NCBI RefSeq assembly: GCF_023380025.1
Contig: NZ_CP097253.1
Span: 2,513,001 to 2,577,000, forward strand
Origin: Sphingomonas glaciei
GTDB lineage: Bacteria > Pseudomonadota > Alphaproteobacteria > Sphingomonadales > Sphingomonadaceae
Length of the DNA stretch: 64,000 nucleotides
Direction of reading: 5' to 3'
How positions within the stretch are numbered: the first letter of the stretch is position 1; each line of letters starts with the position of its first letter. Below are positions 56,476 through 64,000 of the stretch, one piece after another. Position numbers and translations under genes: made by a program. Under the pieces are notes generated by a model. The model ran no database searches. It had not been told where the DNA came from and was given only the letters and a program-made list of their open reading frames with translations.

Positions 56476-57737
56476 TGGCCAACCGTGATGCGCCGCTGTT
56501 GATCGGCGCCCTCGACATCGGCTCCTCCAAGGTGTCCGCCCTCGTCTGCACGCTGGACGAGGAAGGGCGCCCGCGCGTGCTCGGCACCGGCCAGCGGCAA
56601 AGCCGCGGGGTCAAGCGCGGCTTCGTCACCGACATGGAAGCGACCGAGGTCGCGGTCCGCGAAGCGGTCGAGCAGGCCGAGCGGATGAGCGGCCAGACGA
56701 TCGACGACGTGTGGGCGAGCTATGGCGCCGGCGGCCTCAGCAGCGGCCTCGCGATGGTCGAGGTCGAGGTCGGCGGTCATCAGGTCGAAGGCTCGGACGT
56801 CGAGGAGCTGCTGCGCAGCGGCCGCGCCGCGGTCGATCGCGCGGGGCAGGTCGTGCTCCACGCCAATCCGGCGATGTACACCATCGACGACGTCGAAGGC
56901 GTCCGCTCGCCGGTCGGCATGCATGCCAGCCGGCTGGGCGTTGACATCCACGTCATCGCGGCCGACGAGGCGCCATTGCGCAATGTCGACCTCACCATCC
57001 GCCAGGCGCATCTGGGAGTCCGTGCGATCGTCGCCTCGCCGGTCGCGGCCGGGCTCGCCTGCCTCAGCGCCGAGGAGCGCGACCTGGGTGTCGCATTGGT
57101 GGAGCTGGGGGCCGAGGTCACCAACATCTCGCTCCACGCCGGGGGCATGCTGGTCGCGCTGCGCTCGGTCCCGCTGGGCGCCAAGGACATCACCGACGAC
57201 ATTGCCGCCGCCTTCGGAGTTCGGCGCCGCGATGCCGAGCGGATCAAATGCTTCCACGGATCGGCGATGACCTCCCCGCGCGACAATCACGAAGTGGTTG
57301 AAGCGCTTCCGATCGGGTCGGAAGACGGGGCCGAGCCGCTGCGCATCAGCCGTGCGCAATTGATGACCGTCATCCGCCAGCGGGTCGAGCGCATCACCGC
57401 GGCGGTCGACGAGGCGCTCAAGGACATGGGCTTCGTCAAGCCGGTCGGGGGCCAGGTGGTGCTGACTGGCGGCGGCGCGGAATTGAAGAATATCGCCGAC
57501 TATATGCAGGGCGTGCTTGGCCGCGCCGTCCGAGTCGGGCGGCCCAAGGCGATCACCGGGCTTCCCGATGCACACAGCGGACCCGCTTTCAGCAGCCTGG
57601 TCGGCCTGGCGATCCTTGCCAGCCAGGGGCAGGGCGGCGACATCCGCGACCTCGCATTGCCGGTCGCGCGCAACGAAAAGACCAGCGGCGGGCTGTTCAA
57701 TCGCTTTGTTTCCGCCATTCGTGGCAACAAGGGATGA
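56475..57737 (+). CDS. ftsA: Cell division protein FtsA
   Basis: A 420-residue actin-fold ATPase that tethers FtsZ to the membrane. IGALDIGSSKVSALV is the phosphate-1 motif, VVLTGGGAELKN the adenosine motif, and the C-terminus (GGLFNRFVSAIRG) is the amphipathic membrane-targeting helix. The start is fixed by the TGATG overlap with ftsQ. A hairpin follows directly. Confidence 0.95.
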   Translation: MANRDAPLLIGALDIGSSKVSALVCTLDEEGRPRVLGTGQRQSRGVKRGFVTDMEATEVAVREAVEQAERMSGQTIDDVWASYGAGGLSSGLAMVEVEVGGHQVEGSDVEELLRSGRAAVDRAGQVVLHANPAMYTIDDVEGVRSPVGMHASRLGVDIHVIAADEAPLRNVDLTIRQAHLGVRAIVASPVAAGLACLSAEERDLGVALVELGAEVTNISLHAGGMLVALRSVPLGAKDITDDIAAAFGVRRRDAERIKCFHGSAMTSPRDNHEVVEALPIGSEDGAEPLRISRAQLMTVIRQRVERITAAVDEALKDMGFVKPVGGQVVLTGGGAELKNIADYMQGVLGRAVRVGRPKAITGLPDAHSGPAFSSLVGLAILASQGQGGDIRDLALPVARNEKTSGGLFNRFVSAIRGNKG

Positions 57738-57756
57738 GCGTCCCATTGCGGGACGC
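57738..57756 (+). terminator. Hairpin directly after ftsA
   Basis: GCGTCCC (57738-57744) and GGGACGC (57750-57756) form a seven-pair stem starting one base after the ftsA stop. With no T run it may protect the mRNA end or pause polymerase rather than terminate fully. Confidence 0.45.
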
Positions 57757-57889
57757 ATGAGTCCCCGCCGCCACGCTCCGCCCCAAAATCGGCACAAGAG
57801 TTAACATTTTCGCTTGTGCCGCCAAGGTGGGTGAATCATAGATTCACGCTTACTGATTCAACACGTTGCTGAGCGGGGGTCTAAAGGAC
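57757..57889 (+). promoter_or_regulatory. ftsZ promoter/leader with two inverted repeats and three GANTC sites
   Basis: CGGCACAAG (57790-57798) pairs with CTTGTGCCG (57813-57821) around a loop with TTAAC, and GTGAATC (57831-57837) pairs with GATTCAC (57841-57847). GANTC, the CcrM methylation site, occurs at 57833-57837, 57841-57845 and 57855-57859. A weak promoter candidate is TTGTGC (57814-57819), 17 bases, CATAGA. Confidence 0.55.
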
Positions 57890-59257
57890 ATGAGCATTGA
57901 TTTCGTCCGGCCGGCGGTCGACGAGCTGAAGCCGCGGATCACCGTCATCGGCGTCGGCGGAGCGGGCGGAAACGCCATCGCCAACATGATCCGGGCCGAC
58001 GTCCAGGGCGTCGACTTCGCGGTCGCCAACACCGATGCGCAGGCGCTCAACGCGTCGCTCGCCGATCGCCGCATCCAGCTTGGTCACAAGATCACGCAGG
58101 GCCTCGGCGCCGGTGCGCGTCCGGAGATCGGCCGAGCCGCCGCCGAAGAGGCGATGGAAGAGATCGAGCGGGCGCTGGAAGGCGCGCACATGTGCTTCAT
58201 CGCCGCCGGCATGGGCGGCGGCACCGGCACCGGTGCGGCCCCGGTGATGGCCAAGGCGGCTCGTGATAAGGGCATCCTGACCGTCGGCGTGGTGACCAAG
58301 CCATTCGCGTTCGAAGGCAGCCGCCGCACCCGCGCCGCCGACGCCGGCATCGCCGAGCTGCAGCAGCACGTCGACACGTTGATCGTCATCCCGAACCAGA
58401 ACCTGTTCCGGCTCGCCAATTCGGACACGACCTTCAAGGAAGCGTTCCAGATGGCGGACGAGGTCCTCCAGCAGGGCGTCCGCGGCATCACCGACCTGAT
58501 GGTCATGCCGGGCCTGATCAACCTCGACTTCGCCGACGTCCGCTCGGTGATGGGCGAGATGGGCAAGGCGATGATGGGCACCGGCGAGGCGTCGGGCGAC
58601 AACCGCGCCATCGAGGCTGCCGAAAAGGCGATCTCGAACCCGCTCCTCGACGGCGTCAGCATGAAGGGCGCCAAGGGCGTGATCATCTCGATCACCGGCG
58701 GCGAGGACATGCGCCTGATGGAGGTCGACGAGGCCGCCAGCCACATCAAGGAGCTGGTCGACCCCGACGCCAACATCATCTGGGGTTCGGCGTTCAACAA
58801 CGACCTCGACGGCAAGATCCGAGTGTCGGTGGTCGCCACCGGCATCGAGGCGGAGGAAGCCACCAAGGCGACCCCGAGCACCAGCGGCCAGACCGCGGGT
58901 ACCAAGGTGTTTACCTTCCCGACCCGCACCGCGACCGCCACGCCGGCGCCGACCGCAACGGCCACTCCGGCCCCCACCGCTGCCGCTCCGCCGCCGCTCG
59001 ACCTCGGCGACGAGGGTGACGGCGACGAACTGCTGCTCGACAGCGAGGACATCCTGACCAGCCCGGTCGGCACCCCGCCGATCGCGCCGCCCAAGGATGA
59101 GGAAGCGCCTGCGCCGAAGCGCGAGGCCGGCACCCTGTTCGAACGGATGAGCAGCATGGCCCGCGCCGGCGGCAAGATCGAGGACGAGCCCGCTCCCAGC
59201 CTGCGCCGCGAGCCGCTCGACATCCCTCGCTTCCTGAACCGCCAGGGCAATCAGTAA
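57890..59257 (+). CDS. ftsZ: Cell division tubulin FtsZ
   Basis: A 455-residue GTPase that forms the Z-ring. The GTP loop GGGTGTG is at 109-115, with GVGGAGGNA near residue 21 and the T7 loop ([11 protein letters not shown]) downstream. The C-terminal linker is low-complexity with [23 protein letters not shown] repeats, and the conserved tail peptide (DIPRFLNRQ) closes the protein and would bind FtsA. I use the ATG at 57890 with AAAGGA just upstream; an ATG at 57866 lies in the leader. The separate leader suggests its own control. Confidence 0.97.
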   Translation: MSIDFVRPAVDELKPRITVIGVGGAGGNAIANMIRADVQGVDFAVANTDAQALNASLADRRIQLGHKITQGLGAGARPEIGRAAAEEAMEEIERALEGAHMCFIAAGMGGGTGTGAAPVMAKAARDKGILTVGVVTKPFAFEGSRRTRAADAGIAELQQHVDTLIVIPNQNLFRLANSDTTFKEAFQMADEVLQQGVRGITDLMVMPGLINLDFADVRSVMGEMGKAMMGTGEASGDNRAIEAAEKAISNPLLDGVSMKGAKGVIISITGGEDMRLMEVDEAASHIKELVDPDANIIWGSAFNNDLDGKIRVSVVATGIEAEEATKATPSTSGQTAGTKVFTFPTRTATATPAPTATATPAPTAAAPPPLDLGDEGDGDELLLDSEDILTSPVGTPPIAPPKDEEAPAPKREAGTLFERMSSMARAGGKIEDEPAPSLRREPLDIPRFLNRQGNQ

Positions 59258-59410
59258 GCATCACGACCCGTTTTGCGGGTGCGGAGGGGCCGGGCGCTGG
59301 TGTGCTCGGCCCCTTCGTCGTTTCAAGGCTTCAACTCGTCCCCCCGCGCCCTCAGTTCATCGCCCGCGCGGCTATCCGTCAGCCGTGGGTCAGCTAGACC
59401 CGGCAACGGG
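59258..59410 (+). terminator. Gap after ftsZ with terminator-like hairpins
   Basis: A short ACCCG/CGGGT hairpin (about 59268-59282) is followed by AGGGGCCG (59285-59292) pairing with CGGCCCCT (59307-59314), then TCGTCGTTT. The second stem is a plausible end of the ftsZ transcript. No gene is seen in the rest of the gap. Confidence 0.5.
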
Positions 59411-60973
59411 ATGGGGATGACACACAAGGCTTTGTGGCTGGCGGCCGTGTTGCTGCCGCAAGCAGCAGCAGCGCAATATATCGGTGGGCGACCGCCCGAG
59501 CCTCCTCCGGCGCCGCTCGCCGGCACCCTGGAGACGCCCGAGGCCGCGCTGGCGCGCAACGTCCGGCTGATCGCGATCAATCCGCGCAACTATGAGGCGC
59601 TGCTCGGCGCTGGGCGCGCGGCGCTGCGCCTGGGCGATTCGCAGGCGGCGATCGGTTTCTTCGGCCGCGCCGAGGAGATCAACGCCGCGCATTGGGCGCC
59701 CAAGGCCGGACAGGGTTCGGCGATGGCGCAGATGGGCGAGCCGCAGGCCGCGCTCGGGCTGTTCGAGCAGGCCCAGTCGCTTGGCGCCACGCAGGTCCTG
59801 ATCGCGCTCGATCGCGGACTCGCCTTCGACCTTCTGGGGATGCAGGCGCAGGCGCAGAACGATTATCGGGTGGTGCTGATCGGTCTCGACGGCGCCGAGG
59901 CTCGTCGCCGGCTGGCGCTCAGCCTGGCCATTTCCGGTCGCAAGGCCGAGGCGCTGGCGGCGCTCGACCCGCTGCTGGCGCAGCGCGATGCCGGAGCGCG
60001 GCGCGCGCGCGCCTTCATCCTCGCGCTGGGCGGCGACGTCGAGGCCGCGCGGCAGGCGATCGCCGCGATGCTGCCCGGAGCGAGCGGCGGTTTCGATCCC
60101 TTCCTCCGCCGCCTGCCGACACTCGGGCCGGGGCAGAAGGCGGCTGCCGTCCATCTCGGGATCATGCCGGCCGAAGGCGCGGCGCTCGCCGCCGCGCTGG
60201 CCGCCGATCCGCCTGCCCCGGTCGCCTTGCCGCCGGTCCGGCGGGTCGAAGCGCGCCCGGTGCGGGTCGCCGCCGTCGTGCCGGAGCCCGCGCCGGTCAA
60301 GGTCGCCGCCGCCGTGCCGCCGCCCGCTCCGGTCAAGGTCGCCGACGCGATTCCTGTGACGGCACGGAGCGACGGCGACCGCTTGGCGTCGATCGAGAGC
60401 ACGCTGACCAGGCTGCCCGCGCCGCCGCCCGCGCCAAAGCCGATCGTCGAGCGGCCCTCGCGCCGCACGCCGGCCGCTGAATTCTCGCTCGCCAGCCGAC
60501 CGGCGAGTGACGAGCCGGTCAGGAAGACCGGCAAGGCTGCGGCCAAGGCCGAGCCCAAGCCAGTCAAGCTCGCCGCCAAGGACAGCAAGGGAAGCAAGGT
60601 GGCCGTAGAGGCCAAGGACTCGAAGGACGTCAAGGCCAAGGACGCCAAGGCCCGCGGCAAGGCGGTCGAAGAGACCAAGCCGGTCAAGGCGATGGCGTCC
60701 GCCTCGCGCATCTACGTCCAGCTCGCCGGCGGGGCCAACGCCGACCGGATGGGCCGCGAGTATGAGCGTATCCGCAAGACCAAGGCCTCGCTGTTCCGCT
60801 CACGCGCGCCGCTGGTGTCCGACGTGAAGGGCTGGTCGCGGCTGGTGGTCGGGCCGTTCAAGGATGCCGAGGAAGCGCAGGAGTTCGTCAACGACCTCCA
60901 CGCCGCCAAGCTCGAAGGGTTCGTGTGGACCGCGCCGGGCGGCCTCAAGCTCGAGAAGCTCGCGCTAAAGTGA
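59411..60973 (+). CDS. Exported TPR-SPOR protein
   Basis: A 520-residue protein from the ATG at 59411 (59417 is an alternative). A signal peptide (about 1-22) is followed by about five TPR-like repeats (residues 45-250), a Pro/Ala/Val-rich linker (PAPVKVAAAVPPPAPVKV), a Lys/Ala/Asp-rich segment, and a C-terminal SPOR domain (IYVQLAGGANADRM...GWSRLVVGPFKDAEEAQEF). SPOR domains bind denuded glycan at the septum. Placed directly after ftsZ, it is a good candidate for a late division or septal hydrolase-coordination factor. The dgt start overlaps its last four bases. Confidence 0.8.
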   Translation: MGMTHKALWLAAVLLPQAAAAQYIGGRPPEPPPAPLAGTLETPEAALARNVRLIAINPRNYEALLGAGRAALRLGDSQAAIGFFGRAEEINAAHWAPKAGQGSAMAQMGEPQAALGLFEQAQSLGATQVLIALDRGLAFDLLGMQAQAQNDYRVVLIGLDGAEARRRLALSLAISGRKAEALAALDPLLAQRDAGARRARAFILALGGDVEAARQAIAAMLPGASGGFDPFLRRLPTLGPGQKAAAVHLGIMPAEGAALAAALAADPPAPVALPPVRRVEARPVRVAAVVPEPAPVKVAAAVPPPAPVKVADAIPVTARSDGDRLASIESTLTRLPAPPPAPKPIVERPSRRTPAAEFSLASRPASDEPVRKTGKAAAKAEPKPVKLAAKDSKGSKVAVEAKDSKDVKAKDAKARGKAVEETKPVKAMASASRIYVQLAGGANADRMGREYERIRKTKASLFRSRAPLVSDVKGWSRLVVGPFKDAEEAQEFVNDLHAAKLEGFVWTAPGGLKLEKLALK

Positions 60974-62130
60974 CGCTGCCCCCGGGGATCGCCGCGCGCC
61001 CGGCCGACAGTCGCGGGCGGCTCCATGCCGAGCCCGACCAGGGACCACGCGGACCCCGCGACGCCTTCCAGCGCGACCGCGACCGGATCGTTCATTCGAT
61101 CGCCTTTCGCCGCCTGCGCCACAAGACGCAGGTGTTCGTCGCGCCCGACGGCGACCATTACCGGGTCCGTCTGACCCACAGCCTGGAGGTGGCGCAGATC
61201 GGGCGCACCATCGCCCGCGCGCTCGGCCTCAACGAGGATCTGACCGAAGCCCTGTGCCTGGCCCACGACCTTGGCCATCCGCCGTTCGGCCATGCCGGCG
61301 AGGATGCGCTTGACGATGAATTGCGGTTCGCCGGGGGGTTCGACCACAATGGCCATACGCTGCGCCTGGTCTGCGCGCTGGAGACGCCTTACCCCGATTT
61401 CGACGGGCTGAACCTGACCTGGGAAACGCTCGAGGGACTTGCCAAGCATAACGGCCCGGTGGCGGCGCCGGAATGGGCGCTGGCCGGGGTCGATGCCGCG
61501 GTCGGGCTCGAGCTCGGCTCGCACGCCAGTCTGGAGGCGCAGGTCGCAGCGATTGCCGACGACATCGCCTACGACAATCACGACATCGACGATGGGCTTC
61601 GCGCCGGGGTCCTGTCGCTCGACGCCTTGCTCGAACTGCCGTTCGCGGCCCGCCACTGGGACGCAATCGGGCGGCGCTGGCCCGACCTGTCGCTCGACCG
61701 CAAGGTCAAGGCGCTGGTCCGCGACCAGATCGGGACGATGGTCGGCGACCTGCTGACCGAGACCCGCCGGCGGGTCGCCGAGGCGGGGGTCGAGACGCTG
61801 GCCGAGGTGCGTGCCGCCGAACGCCCGCTGGCCGGTTTCTCCGAGGCGCTGGCGGGGGAAGAGCGAGCGCTCAAAAAGTGCCTTTACGCAAACCTCTACA
61901 ACGCCCCGGCGCTGCAGCCGGTGCGGGTCGAGGCGCAGCGCGTCGTCGGTAATCTCGCCCGCGCCTACCTTGCCGATCCGCGCCTGCTGCCCGACGCCTG
62001 GCACCGCAGCGAAGGAGATGAGGCGGTGGCGCGCAACGTCGCCGACTATATCGCCGGGATGACCGACCCCTTCGCCATCACCCGCCACGAAGCGCTAATC
62101 GGCCCGGTCGAGCTGCCCGAGAAGTTCTGA
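60970..62130 (+). CDS. dgt: Deoxyguanosinetriphosphate triphosphohydrolase-like protein
   Basis: A 386-residue HD-domain enzyme that splits dNTPs to nucleoside and triphosphate. The metal site is spread over LTHSLEV, LAHDLGHPPFGHAGE and a distal Asp (IADDIAYDNHD). The start is GTG 60970, coupled by GTGA to the SPOR gene. The roughly 390-residue length places it in the non-enterobacterial subgroup, whose nucleotide preference is broader than Dgt of E. coli. Confidence 0.92.
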   Translation: MTLPPGIAARPADSRGRLHAEPDQGPRGPRDAFQRDRDRIVHSIAFRRLRHKTQVFVAPDGDHYRVRLTHSLEVAQIGRTIARALGLNEDLTEALCLAHDLGHPPFGHAGEDALDDELRFAGGFDHNGHTLRLVCALETPYPDFDGLNLTWETLEGLAKHNGPVAAPEWALAGVDAAVGLELGSHASLEAQVAAIADDIAYDNHDIDDGLRAGVLSLDALLELPFAARHWDAIGRRWPDLSLDRKVKALVRDQIGTMVGDLLTETRRRVAEAGVETLAEVRAAERPLAGFSEALAGEERALKKCLYANLYNAPALQPVRVEAQRVVGNLARAYLADPRLLPDAWHRSEGDEAVARNVADYIAGMTDPFAITRHEALIGPVELPEKF

Positions 62131-62213
62131 TCCGCGACATTTGACGTCCGGCCACTCGCGGCGGCAACATCGGCGCGGGTGCGCGGCCTTGCGCACCGGC
62201 AAGGGAGAATTGC

Positions 62214-62606
62214 ATGAATCTCGACCACCATATGCCCAAGGGTCTTGCGCTGCTGAGGATCATGTCGGGGCTGCTGTTCCTCGAACATGGGACGCAGAAA
62301 CTGCTGTCCTTCCCGGCGGGCGAGCGGGCCGGAAGCGGGCTGGCGTTCGACAATCCAGGCGCGTTTGCCGGGGTGATCGAGCTGGGCTGCGGGCTGCTGA
62401 TCGCGATCGGCCTGTTCACCCGGCCGGCGGCGTTCCTCGCCTCGGGCACCATGGCGGTCGCCTATTTCATGGCCCACGCCCCGCAGAATCTCTTCCCGGT
62501 CAACAACGGCGGCGACGCGGCGATCCTCTATTGCTTCGTGTTCCTCTGCCTCGTCTTCACCGGACCGGGCGCGTGGAGCGTCGACGGCCGCCGCCGCCGG
62601 ACATGA
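62214..62606 (+). CDS. DoxX-family membrane protein
   Basis: A 130-residue protein with four membrane helices. LRIMSGLLFLEHGTQKL, GVIELGCGLLIAIGLFTRPAAFLASG and NNGGDAAILYCFVFLCL match DoxX/SURF4-like proteins, which often work in quinone-linked or thiol stress redox. A ribosome site (GGGAGA) precedes the ATG. Its stop overlaps the next gene. Confidence 0.87.
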   Translation: MNLDHHMPKGLALLRIMSGLLFLEHGTQKLLSFPAGERAGSGLAFDNPGAFAGVIELGCGLLIAIGLFTRPAAFLASGTMAVAYFMAHAPQNLFPVNNGGDAAILYCFVFLCLVFTGPGAWSVDGRRRRT

Positions 62607-63235
62607 AGCTCGCGCTGATCGGCGCGACCGGGCTGATCGGCCGCCAACTGTGGCCCTTGCTCGAGGCCCGGCACGAACTGCTGGTGCTCGGGCGCCGGTC
62701 AAGCGGGGCGGCGCGTGAGAAGCTGGGAGCGATGGAGGACTGGCCGGGGCTGCTCGACGGCGAGCGAGTCGATTGCGCGCTGTCGACACTGGGCACGACC
62801 CGCAGTCAGGCGGGAAGCTGGGCCGCGTTCGAGGCAGTCGATCGCGATGCGGTGCTGGCCTTCGCCCGCGCGGCCAAGGCGGCGGGGGCCCGGCACTTCC
62901 TGGCGGTGTCTTCGTCGGGCGCGGATCCGTCCAGCCGCAATGCCTACCTGCGGCTCAAGGGCGAAGTGGAGGGCGCGCTGGCGGGGATGGGGTTCGCGCG
63001 GGTAGACATCTTGAGGCCCGGCCTGCTGCTCGGTCAGCGCCAGGAGCGGCGCGTGGCCGAGGGCATCGGACAGGCACTGTCGCCCCTGATCAATCTGCTG
63101 CTTCGCGGTCCGCTCGACCGTTATGCCGGGATCGACGCCGGGCTGGTCGCCCGCGCGATGGCGGTGCTGGCCGAGCGCGAAGAGCCCGGCCTGTTCCGGC
63201 ACGGTAATCGTGAGATCAGGGCGCTCGCCGGCTAG
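62603..63235 (+). CDS. NAD(P)-binding Rossmann-fold protein (atypical SDR)
   Basis: A 210-residue protein with GATGLIGRQL (GxxGxxG) at the N-terminus, a STLGTT strand end, AVSSSGADPSSRNAYLRLKGEVE with the Tyr-x3-Lys-like pair, and LRPGLLLGQR. This fits the small atypical SDRs related to HTATIP2/TIP30 and nucleoside-diphosphate-sugar epimerases. It is coupled to the DoxX gene by a four-base overlap, so a shared redox function is possible. Confidence 0.8.
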   Translation: MKLALIGATGLIGRQLWPLLEARHELLVLGRRSSGAAREKLGAMEDWPGLLDGERVDCALSTLGTTRSQAGSWAAFEAVDRDAVLAFARAAKAAGARHFLAVSSSGADPSSRNAYLRLKGEVEGALAGMGFARVDILRPGLLLGQRQERRVAEGIGQALSPLINLLLRGPLDRYAGIDAGLVARAMAVLAEREEPGLFRHGNREIRALAG

Positions 63236-63245
63236 CGGGAAGCGA

Positions 63246-63280
63246 GTGGGCCCCGGCGTTCACCGGGGCCCACATTCTCT
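63246..63280. terminator. Strong hairpin between convergent genes
   Basis: GTGGGCCCCGG (63246-63256) and CCGGGGCCCAC (63263-63273) form a perfect eleven-pair stem with a six-base loop, followed by ATTCTCTTT on the plus strand. It probably ends both the SDR transcript and rne. Confidence 0.8.
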
Positions 63281-64000
63281 TTAGCCGAAGGTGCGCGACC
63301 ACCAGCCCTTGCGGGTCGGCTGTGACGAACCATCGTCATTGGCCTGCTCGGCAGGAGCGGCGGCCGGGGCTTCGGCCTCGGCGCTCACGACCTTAAGCTC
63401 GGGCTCGCGCTCGGGCTCGGGCGCGGCTTCGACCGGCGCTTCGACCTTCTTGGCGCGCGAGCGGCGCTTGGGCTTGGGCTTCTCGTCCGCAGGCGCGGCT
63501 TCCTCGGAGACGATCGCCTCGAGCGCGGGAGCGGGAGCGTCCTGCTCGGCAGCGACCGCATCGGCCTTGCGGGCCCGCGGACGGCGACGCGCCTTGGGCT
63601 TCTCGTCGGCGACCAGCTCGAGTTCCGGCTGCGGCTCGGGCTGAGCCTCGACCTCGACCGGGGCGGGGTCCTGGCTTGGGACCGGCTCGACCATCGGGGC
63701 TTCGCCGGGCTCGGGGGCGAGTTCCTCGTCGCCTCCATCACGACCGCCGTCCTCACGGCTACCATCCTCGCGGCTGCCCTCTTCGCCCTTGCGGCCACGG
63801 CCACCCCTGCGGCGGCCACCGCGGCGACCACGGCGCTTGCGGCGCTCGTCCTCGCTGCCGGCTTCGTCGTCGGGAGCGGGAGCCTCAGCGCCATCGGCCT
63901 CGACGGGCTGCTGCTCGTCCTCGTCCTGCTCACGCTCCTCGGAGCCTTCGCCGCGCTCGCCCTCGGTTTCGCCCTCGCCGGGCTCACCGTCACGGCGACG
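63281..64000 (-). CDS. rne: Ribonuclease E, C-terminal part (cut by window)
   Basis: The frame is open without a stop from 64000 down to the stop at 63281; an ATG at 63694 is internal. The visible 239 residues are the disordered scaffold end of RNase E: an acidic Glu/Asp/Gln-rich part, an RGRRGGRRGG-type Arg-Gly patch that should bind RNA, alternating acidic stretches and KPKARRRPRARK-type basic clusters, and the short end GWWSRTFG seen at the C-terminus of sphingomonad RNase E. The catalytic S1 half is upstream, outside the window. Confidence 0.85.
   Translation of the reverse strand, partial: RRRDGEPGEGETEGERGEGSEEREQDEDEQQPVEADGAEAPAPDDEAGSEDERRKRRGRRGGRRRGGRGRKGEEGSREDGSREDGGRDGGDEELAPEPGEAPMVEPVPSQDPAPVEVEAQPEPQPELELVADEKPKARRRPRARKADAVAAEQDAPAPALEAIVSEEAAPADEKPKPKRRSRAKKVEAPVEAAPEPEREPELKVVSAEAEAPAAAPAEQANDDGSSQPTRKGWWSRTFG

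Noticed and set aside
56064..57797. 577-residue open frame antisense to ftsQ and ftsA
   Set aside because: Shadow of ftsA; no signal, membrane or domain features.

Overview
The window is a 64 kb piece of a GC-rich (roughly two thirds GC) alphaproteobacterial chromosome, most likely from the Sphingomonadaceae. The evidence is a serine palmitoyltransferase gene translationally coupled to its own acyl carrier protein, two proteins with PEPxxWA-type C-terminal sorting signals, a TonB-dependent receptor, a serC-serA operon of the alphaproteobacterial type, and short palindromic repeats of kinds I associate with sphingomonads. Nearly all of it is core genome. I see no tRNA, rRNA, CRISPR array, phage or insertion sequence.

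Layout. 0-2.1 kb: the 3' part of a TonB-dependent receptor. 2.2-7.9 kb: purA, a secreted esterase-like hydrolase, a membrane-anchored PilZ protein, and serC-serA behind a structured leader. 8.3-10.9 kb: an M23 peptidase, an ErpA-type Fe-S carrier, exonuclease III and a second PilZ protein. 10.9-17.3 kb (minus strand): a GNAT-like protein with a HerA-like ATPase, then hflK-hflC-degP. 17.4-24.6 kb: mrp facing a long minus-strand run, lptF-lptG-DsbA-like-fatty acid hydroxylase-ubiA-pmbA. 24.8-28.7 kb: a lipid module with a DAGK-domain lipid kinase, a Tam41-like cytidylyltransferase homologue, a hotdog thioesterase, and ACP-serine palmitoyltransferase. 28.7-34.9 kb: a secreted trypsin-fold protease back to back with a hybrid histidine kinase, then purL and a DUF72 gene.

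34.9-39.4 kb is the one clearly accessory stretch. It has lower GC, four copies of a short hairpin repeat, two PEP-CTERM proteins, two putative lipoproteins, and a FeeM-like N-acyl transferase coupled to an overlooked 50-residue membrane peptide.

40.4-59.3 kb is a complete division and cell wall (dcw) cluster in canonical order: mraZ-rsmH-ftsL-ftsI-murE-murF-mraY-murD-ftsW-murG-murC-murB-ddl-ftsQ-ftsA-ftsZ. Most junctions are 1-4 base stop/start overlaps, which implies one tightly coupled transcript that makes lipid II and the septal machinery. Its upstream region carries two MraZ-box-like arrays and a consensus DnaA box. ftsZ has a separate leader with three GANTC sites and several hairpins. 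A palindromic repeat interrupts the operon between murE and murF. After ftsZ come a TPR-SPOR protein, a dNTP triphosphohydrolase, a DoxX protein, a small NAD(P)-binding protein, and the C-terminal end of RNase E running off the window.

The strongest leads for new biology are the kinase/Tam41-like pair beside sphingolipid synthesis, the FeeM-like enzyme with its small partner among PEP-CTERM genes, and the predicted MraZ and CcrM/GcrA-type control of the dcw cluster. All functions are read from sequence motifs and family knowledge; no database search was run.
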